64,000 nt of DNA from JAAFHB01 sp942493325. Lineage in GTDB: Bacteria; Bacteroidota; Bacteroidia; Bacteroidales; Prolixibacteraceae. Positions 58,471-64,000 of the stretch are shown here, one piece after another (position 1 is the first letter of the stretch; every line of letters starts with the position of its first letter). The notes beneath the pieces are model-generated. The model searched no databases, was not told where the DNA came from, and saw only the letters and a list, made by a program, of their open reading frames with translations. The stretch is from positions 1,612,001-1,676,000 of the forward strand of contig OW818689.1 in the NCBI GenBank assembly GCA_942493325.1, written 5' to 3'. A program made the translations under genes and the position numbers.

Positions 58471-60143
58471 AAGATATAATTACGCCCCTGGGTAGGGTCG
58501 CCTTAAAGCCACGTACCCGGATTGATATTTCAAAAAACAATTTGTTGTTCTCACGGGCGGAGGAATTCAGTCTGCCGTTAACTATACCAAGAAAACCGAA
58601 CGAACACATCTTTGGTTACAAATACCGGTTGGCATCCGTGGGAGCGATTGCGCCAATTGATGCACAGTTTATTTTTGCTGGTCGCGAGAAACTGAGCGGA
58701 TCCATCGAACTGGTATCTGCTTCAGACGAAAATTATGAAGTGTTGCTGAAAGGTGGAAGAAACGATTTTATGTTTAAGGCAGGTAAAACCCGCCTGCAGG
58801 ACATCAATTTTGGATCTGAAAACTTTGTACCTGGTGTCACGGGTCCGACATTAGAGGAGATCAACGACGAAATGGGAGCTACCCTAACCAATATCCGTGA
58901 CTGGATCTGCTTTCCGGTTTATGTCGGAGCCAACTGGGACGGGTGGAAGAATGCCTGGGATTACGACAATAACCGGTTTCTGGATCATGCCGGTAATGCA
59001 GTTCCTTTTCTGAGGTTGTACCGGGCAATCGAACGGTTGTTTTCGTTCTATAGTTACACCGTTGATGTGAATTGGTTTGCAGGCACAGCCGAACGTAAAA
59101 ATATTGTGATGTTTTGCAGGGGATTTATGATTAATGGGGTGCTGGATATCAGTAATATGTATCCGAACTGGACCGTATCTGAATTTATTTCCGAACTGGA
59201 GGACTTTTTCCCCATCACGTTTTACATTAATCCGGGAAGCCGAAAGGTTCAGATTCTGAGTGATGATACAATTTCTTCCGATGCGCCGGTGTCAAGCCTG
59301 GATAAATATTTGGATGGGAAATACAAGATCGTGTTTAATGACACCAAATCTGGTTATGACCTTACCTATGAATACCCGGATGATGATGACTCCGTAAAAC
59401 AGGATGTGAACTATTCCGCTGAAGTGGCTGCTGATTCATACGATTCAAAATTCAGTTTTCCATCTGCGAGTATCCTGTCCAAGACAGCGCTATCCAATGC
59501 TGATGGACAGTATTACAAAGCAAAAGAATCCGGCGAAACGTGGGTATGGGAACGGACCGGAAGTGTGGCCATTAATGTGCGCTCCGGAAAAGGGGAGATC
59601 ACCCGAAAGACGAAGATCTATCCCATGATGAACGACGTTATCAAAGTTAGGCAGGAGGTTACATACCTGGACGGAGCTTCGGCGCCGATGCGTTTTTTTG
59701 CCGATATTTTACAGCAGTCTCCCGTATCATACAAGCCAATGGCCGCATGGTCCGAAGATCTCAGGCTGATGATTTACCGCGGAATGGATTCGCCGGTAAA
59801 TAATACAAATCCTGTTGGTTATACGATGCTGATCACTCCCAGTTATCCACAGGCGAACTTCGTAGCCCGGAAAATGAATGGTACCCTTTGGACTGACAAT
59901 GTTTTGGAATTAAGGTGGGATGGTACCATGGGTCTCCGTGGTGCCGAAACCATCGCATTTCTCGAAGGTGCCGAAAAAGTGGATGTAAAACTGGTCCTGA
60001 GTCATATGGATCTTGAGAAACTGGATACCTCAAAGATTTACACCCTGAACGGCCGCAAAGTGATGATCTCGGAACTGACCATCCACTATGCTGAAGATAG
60101 CACCGTAGAAGTTGATGCCGTATTGCTTGCACAGGGCCGGTAG
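58467..60143 (+). CDS. Distal tail / baseplate-like protein
   Basis: 558 aa, beta-rich, overlapping the tape measure stop by 4 bp. Segments such as LPLTIPRKPNEHIFGYKYRL and YKIVFNDTKSGYDLTYEYPD; no enzyme motif. Position after the tape measure protein fits the distal tail or tail-associated lysin/hub. An HDII or Dit-like fold cannot be verified by eye. Confidence 0.55.
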   Translation: MKDIITPLGRVALKPRTRIDISKNNLLFSRAEEFSLPLTIPRKPNEHIFGYKYRLASVGAIAPIDAQFIFAGREKLSGSIELVSASDENYEVLLKGGRNDFMFKAGKTRLQDINFGSENFVPGVTGPTLEEINDEMGATLTNIRDWICFPVYVGANWDGWKNAWDYDNNRFLDHAGNAVPFLRLYRAIERLFSFYSYTVDVNWFAGTAERKNIVMFCRGFMINGVLDISNMYPNWTVSEFISELEDFFPITFYINPGSRKVQILSDDTISSDAPVSSLDKYLDGKYKIVFNDTKSGYDLTYEYPDDDDSVKQDVNYSAEVAADSYDSKFSFPSASILSKTALSNADGQYYKAKESGETWVWERTGSVAINVRSGKGEITRKTKIYPMMNDVIKVRQEVTYLDGASAPMRFFADILQQSPVSYKPMAAWSEDLRLMIYRGMDSPVNNTNPVGYTMLITPSYPQANFVARKMNGTLWTDNVLELRWDGTMGLRGAETIAFLEGAEKVDVKLVLSHMDLEKLDTSKIYTLNGRKVMISELTIHYAEDSTVEVDAVLLAQGR

Positions 60144-60166
60144 CTAAGACTATTTTTCAAATTCAT

Positions 60167-60195
60167 AACCCGTCTCTAACAAAGGCGGGTTTTTT
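60167..60195 (+). terminator. Terminator of the tape measure operon
   Basis: AACCCG(T)C ... GGCGGGTT hairpin followed by a T-run. Confidence 0.75.
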
Positions 60196-60237
60196 CGCCC
60201 CACCGCCCAGTCGCCCCTTCGCCCCGTCGTTTCTTTT

Positions 60238-60273
60238 TGTCCTTTATCGTACCCTGCTCCCAGCCTATCTTGC
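60238..60273 (+). promoter_or_regulatory. Phage late promoter of the tail-fibre operon
   Basis: TGTCCTTT at 60238-60245, 20 bp, TATCTTGC at 60266-60273 (two mismatches). Start codon 17 bp downstream. Confidence 0.7.
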
Positions 60274-60289
60274 AGAAAAATACAGGTAC

Positions 60290-61936
60290 ATGGCAGTAAC
60301 AGTATCACTTTTAGAAACCCCTCCCCTCGTTTCCCTGGCAGACAATCCGGTCAATGTCCTGGTTGCTTCTTCCGTTACCGGGATGACCAACTTATTTGTA
60401 CACCTTGAAATTCTTAAGTACGAAGCTGGCGCATGGACAGGAACCGGTCTTGAAGATGCGATCCCGCTCGTGGATGGTGTGGCCGGCTTCGATATTGCCG
60501 CCTACTTTCCCGGGATGCTTGCATCAAAATTCACTTATCCGGAGCATCACACCAACATAGCGATCCCCCAGCCATCCATGGTAGCGAAATACCGGATTAA
60601 AACATGGGAAAGCTACATTGATGCAACCGGCACCCTGATCGACAAAAAAGCAGATGACAGTCTGGTATATGATGTTGATCTGTATGCTGTGGGTGGAGCA
60701 ATTTCGGAAGATGATCAGGCAACGCTCAATACATTAAGTTCCACTTGGTGGGATGAGTGGGTAACACAAAAGAAATTCCAGTACTGGATCCCTGGCGCGA
60801 AAAATACCAGTCTTAAATCGGTAGAAAAATTATTTTGGATTGCCCGTCGCACGGCTACGGAATCAATCGCGATCGCATGGACCGCCACGGATGCGACCAC
60901 CGGCACTGAAATTGTAGCAGTGGATATGACCGCGTATATGATTTATGAACTCTGTATTTCCCCTGCGATCGCTGAATTTCTGACCGGCAAAGAACTTGCA
61001 TCCTATTCCATCACCATCACGGATCAGAGCGAAACGATCACCTTGGCCATCGACCGTGATTACTATGAGAATGAAGAATTATTCCTATTCGCAAACAGTT
61101 TTGATTGTTACGAATCGTTGTGGTGCAAAGGTTACCGCGAAGGAGAAATAGAATTCGATCGTGTACAGTATGAACGTGCGTTGGGCTCAAACTATACCCA
61201 CACCGACCGCAAACTAAGCGCTACCAAGGCAAATGTAACCCGGACACGCAAATCAAACACCGGTTACTTTGATGGAATGGACTGGTACAATTGGGCATTG
61301 TCGCTATTAGCCGGTGAAGATGCATGGATCTACGGTACGAACAGCCTGGCGCCTGTTGTGATCACAACTAACAAAGCAGCCTATATCAATGATCTTAATG
61401 ATGTATGGTCCCTCGAATTCGAGTGGAAGCATTCACGCGAAGGTCGTTTTGGTGGAAGTTTAGGTCTTGCTATAGAATATATCCTGCCTCCATATTTTAG
61501 CAAGTTGGCCGCATATTTTTACCGCATCGACCGCGGATCCCTCACCGATATGATCTCCGGACTTTCGGCACCAGTCACAGGAGCAAATATTACGTGGCCA
61601 AATATCGCTGCAGCTGATATTCTTGATTTCTCAGACGCAACTTTTTGGAATTCTGCACTGGTCACAGGATATGCAGCCGAAACCCCCCGAACTGTTCCTC
61701 TCACATTTATGCAAGGCTGGGCATGGGCTGAAGCGGCTACCGTTGCCACACATGCCCGATTATTTCACCGGGATTATGCCTCCAAACTTCGTGACCTGCT
61801 TCCGGTTTTGGTTTACAATACGAATCTCACTGCTCCGGAGCAGGCTTTGGTGGTTGAATGGCTCGATTGGTACCAGACAGTAACCTATAACGGGGCAATC
61901 CTCACTAATGCAACTGGCAGTATTGTAATAGTTTAA
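60290..61936 (+). CDS. Large tail protein, probable receptor-side structure
   Basis: 548 aa, beta-rich with many aromatic residues (YNWALSLLAGEDAWIYGTNS, WNSALVTGYAAETPRTVPL-like). No enzyme motif. Lies between the distal tail protein and the SGNH fibre. Likely a tail tip or baseplate upper structure. Family unknown. Confidence 0.55.
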   Translation: MAVTVSLLETPPLVSLADNPVNVLVASSVTGMTNLFVHLEILKYEAGAWTGTGLEDAIPLVDGVAGFDIAAYFPGMLASKFTYPEHHTNIAIPQPSMVAKYRIKTWESYIDATGTLIDKKADDSLVYDVDLYAVGGAISEDDQATLNTLSSTWWDEWVTQKKFQYWIPGAKNTSLKSVEKLFWIARRTATESIAIAWTATDATTGTEIVAVDMTAYMIYELCISPAIAEFLTGKELASYSITITDQSETITLAIDRDYYENEELFLFANSFDCYESLWCKGYREGEIEFDRVQYERALGSNYTHTDRKLSATKANVTRTRKSNTGYFDGMDWYNWALSLLAGEDAWIYGTNSLAPVVITTNKAAYINDLNDVWSLEFEWKHSREGRFGGSLGLAIEYILPPYFSKLAAYFYRIDRGSLTDMISGLSAPVTGANITWPNIAAADILDFSDATFWNSALVTGYAAETPRTVPLTFMQGWAWAEAATVATHARLFHRDYASKLRDLLPVLVYNTNLTAPEQALVVEWLDWYQTVTYNGAILTNATGSIVIV

Positions 61937-61963
61937 TCAAGTTAATAATATAAAAATACGAAT

Positions 61964-64000
61964 ATGTCGATCATCGAATTAACAGCCACGGCAGAATACC
62001 AGGCAATATTAGCCGCCAAAACAGCCGCTGAATCAGCGGAAACCAATTCAGAAACAGCAGAGGTTAATGCCGAAACAGCCGAAACCAACGCCGAAGCTGC
62101 TGCCAGTGCAGCCGCCGACAGTGCAGGAGCAGCAGCAAATTACACATCCGGAATGTACAAAGGGATAGCCGCAACTGCAACGGTGCCTGTAGTGGTTTCC
62201 GGTGTGCCCCAGTGGTGGATAGGATCAGGTTCGGGGACTTATACGAATTTTGGGGGGTTGGTGGTTGCTGCAAATTTTGTGGTTTTGAGTTATAATGGAA
62301 CGGCGTGGAGCAAGTATGAGACATCTGTAACTCCTGATATTGGTAGCGTTCTTGCAAGGAACCTGTTTGATAAATATGCTGTGGTAATAAATAAATTCAT
62401 AAACACAGGAACTTCTGGGGGAGGGGATATAATAACCCTATCAGGGGCAAAAATTTCAGAACAAATTCCGGTTTTGCCAAATACTCAATATACAATCTCG
62501 GGGCTTGAAATTCCATCAACCGGAGAATTAAAATTAAGGTATGAAGATTCAAATCACGTCAAAATTTCATCTTTAGCGCTTACTACAGATTCGACTACAT
62601 TCACGACTCCAACCGGGTGTGTTTATGTTGTTTTTGGAGTGTTCAGAGCAGATCATCCCACCGATTATAGTTTAGTTCAAATGGAATTGGGATCAACTGC
62701 CATGGCTTTTCAACCTTATACAGGTGAAGATTTGGTCGACAAAATTAACGGATGTGATTTAATTGCAAAAAAAATTAAAACAGAGATTGGATTTAAAACT
62801 TTGTTGGAGTATATAACTGAGAAATCGCTAGCTTCAGCTACTACTATCGAAACGGGAAACTTGTTTGATAAATATGCTGTGGTAATAAATAAATTCATAA
62901 TCACAGGAACTTATGAGGGAGGGGATATAATGACCCTGTCAGGGGCAAAAATTTCAGAACAAATTCCAGTTTTGCCAAATACGCAATATACTATCTCGGG
63001 GCTTGAAATTCCATCAACCGGAGAATTAAAATTAAGGTATGAAGATTCAATTCACGTCAAAATTTCATCTTTAGCGCTTACTACGGCTACCACTACATTC
63101 ACGACTCCAACCGGATGTGCTTATGTTGTTTTTGGAGTGTTCAGAGTAGATCACCCGACTGATTATAGTTTAGTTCAAATGGAATTGGGATCATCTGCCA
63201 CAGCTTTCCAGCCTTATACAGATGAAGACTTGGTTGACAAAATTAACGGATATGATTTAATTGCAAAAAAAATAAAAACAGAGATTGGATTTAAAACATT
63301 GTTGGAATATATAACCGATAAATCACTAGCTTCAGCTACTACTACCGAAACGGGAAACTTGTTTGATAAGACAGCTATCACATCCGGATATTATATAAAT
63401 ACATTAGATGGCGTTTTGACTCCTGCCCTGAATTGGGCAGTAAGTGATTTTATGCCTGTTGAGCAAAGTACTGATTATTATATTAGCGGAAGAACAGCCC
63501 ACCAGAACGTTGCTTATTATGATTTTTCTAAAAATTTGATAAATACTCCTCCAAATGGATTCCCGACATGGAATAGCCAATTATATAACGGGAAATTCAC
63601 AACCGGACCCACAACAGCATTTGTGCGAATGAATGTGAAGAATGGAACAGGAGCAGGTGATTTAGACACTATTCAATTTGAAAAAGGCTCAGTGGCTACT
63701 GTATATAGGGCTTATGGATCTGTTTTGATGGTGAATAGGATAAACGGGCAAAAAATACTTGCAGAGACTCCAGTATTGGCAGAGACAACAGGATTAGCAG
63801 ACGCAATACTATCTGTAAAAGTTGTGGCTTTTGGAGATAGTATTACGTCTATACCTACAAACTGGACAGTGCGGTTCGAGGAGGTTACAAATATATTATC
63901 ACTAACCAATATGGCAATATCAGGAGCGAAAATAGCCTGGAGAGACGACACCATTGAAACATCGAACCCGCCAACAGATGGTGCTGCTAGCAGCAATAAC
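61964..64000 (+). CDS. Tail fibre with repeated modules and SGNH-type domain (partial)
   Basis: 679 codons in the window, open at the right edge. A coiled-coil Ala/Glu start (TAAESAETNSETAEVNAETA), a small module (QWWIGSGSGTYTNFGG), then two in-frame copies of a 166-residue unit beginning NLFDKYAVVINKFI (62360-62857 and 62858-63355) and a third divergent NLFDK module. From about residue 624 a GDSI motif (VVAFGDSITS) marks block I of an SGNH/GDSL hydrolase, whose serine would be nucleophile. Such fibres deacetylate or bind surface glycans at the receptor. Confidence 0.8.
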   Translation, partial: MSIIELTATAEYQAILAAKTAAESAETNSETAEVNAETAETNAEAAASAAADSAGAAANYTSGMYKGIAATATVPVVVSGVPQWWIGSGSGTYTNFGGLVVAANFVVLSYNGTAWSKYETSVTPDIGSVLARNLFDKYAVVINKFINTGTSGGGDIITLSGAKISEQIPVLPNTQYTISGLEIPSTGELKLRYEDSNHVKISSLALTTDSTTFTTPTGCVYVVFGVFRADHPTDYSLVQMELGSTAMAFQPYTGEDLVDKINGCDLIAKKIKTEIGFKTLLEYITEKSLASATTIETGNLFDKYAVVINKFIITGTYEGGDIMTLSGAKISEQIPVLPNTQYTISGLEIPSTGELKLRYEDSIHVKISSLALTTATTTFTTPTGCAYVVFGVFRVDHPTDYSLVQMELGSSATAFQPYTDEDLVDKINGYDLIAKKIKTEIGFKTLLEYITDKSLASATTTETGNLFDKTAITSGYYINTLDGVLTPALNWAVSDFMPVEQSTDYYISGRTAHQNVAYYDFSKNLINTPPNGFPTWNSQLYNGKFTTGPTTAFVRMNVKNGTGAGDLDTIQFEKGSVATVYRAYGSVLMVNRINGQKILAETPVLAETTGLADAILSVKVVAFGDSITSIPTNWTVRFEEVTNILSLTNMAISGAKIAWRDDTIETSNPPTDGAASSNN

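Overview
The window reads as one temperate, tailed phage genome of a Bacteroidetes host, most likely Bacteroidales. Three things point to this host: -7 boxes of the Bacteroidetes form TAnnTTTG, FN3 and BACON-like surface modules, and a tyrosine recombinase of the lysine-substituted 'SFKHT' type usual in Bacteroidetes. A very long tape measure protein (1243 aa) without contractile-sheath genes suggests a siphovirus. The candidate attP (about 4.46-4.60 kb) lies intact between phage genes on both sides. A tail-fibre gene runs off the right edge, and the 3' end of a similar-looking gene enters at the left edge. The window is therefore more likely virion or circular phage DNA than an integrated prophage.

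Layout: 0-3 kb, end of the tail-fibre region, virion accessory proteins and lysis genes (M15 endopeptidase, small membrane proteins). 3-7 kb, integrase, attP, a minus-strand lysogeny block (2TM protein, small proteins, XRE repressor) and a divergent operator region. 7-24 kb, plus-strand early and replication genes: Cro-like and LuxR-HTH regulators, an SSB-like protein, a Dcm methylase with repeated target-recognition-like units, a radical SAM protein, an adenine methylase, a P-loop NTPase, a 1068-aa primase-helicase and, directly after it, an iteron-rich probable origin. 24-35 kb, ClpP-like prohead protease with scaffold, major capsid protein, a probable tail tube protein, a glycosyltransferase/Stealth-like/methyltransferase cluster and the terminase. 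35-46 kb, an accessory island between terL and portal. 46-64 kb, portal, connector genes, tape measure, distal tail and SGNH-type tail fibre, with morons inserted at 50.8-54.6 kb.

Two regulatory systems stand out. (1) A bipartite promoter, TGTCCTTT - 20 bp - TAnnTTTG-like, precedes essentially every late transcription unit. Its first box often abuts the terminator of the preceding unit. It also occurs twice in the lysogeny block, where it points to two small plus-strand genes that are easily missed. (2) The accessory island is an array of cassettes, each with a leader, gene(s) and a terminator. Three leaders (ahead of ArdC, RadC and a coiled-coil protein) share one structured RNA that matches the radC RNA motif in context and shows a compensatory base-pair change. 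A second leader family (two copies) precedes small acidic and SSB-tail-like genes, and the two families alternate. AT-rich insertions carrying possible defence cargo (a TaqI-like methylase with a coupled small gene, and a MerR-HEPN-like protein) interrupt the array.

Functional names rest on motifs read by eye. No database search was possible, and many small genes remain unassigned.
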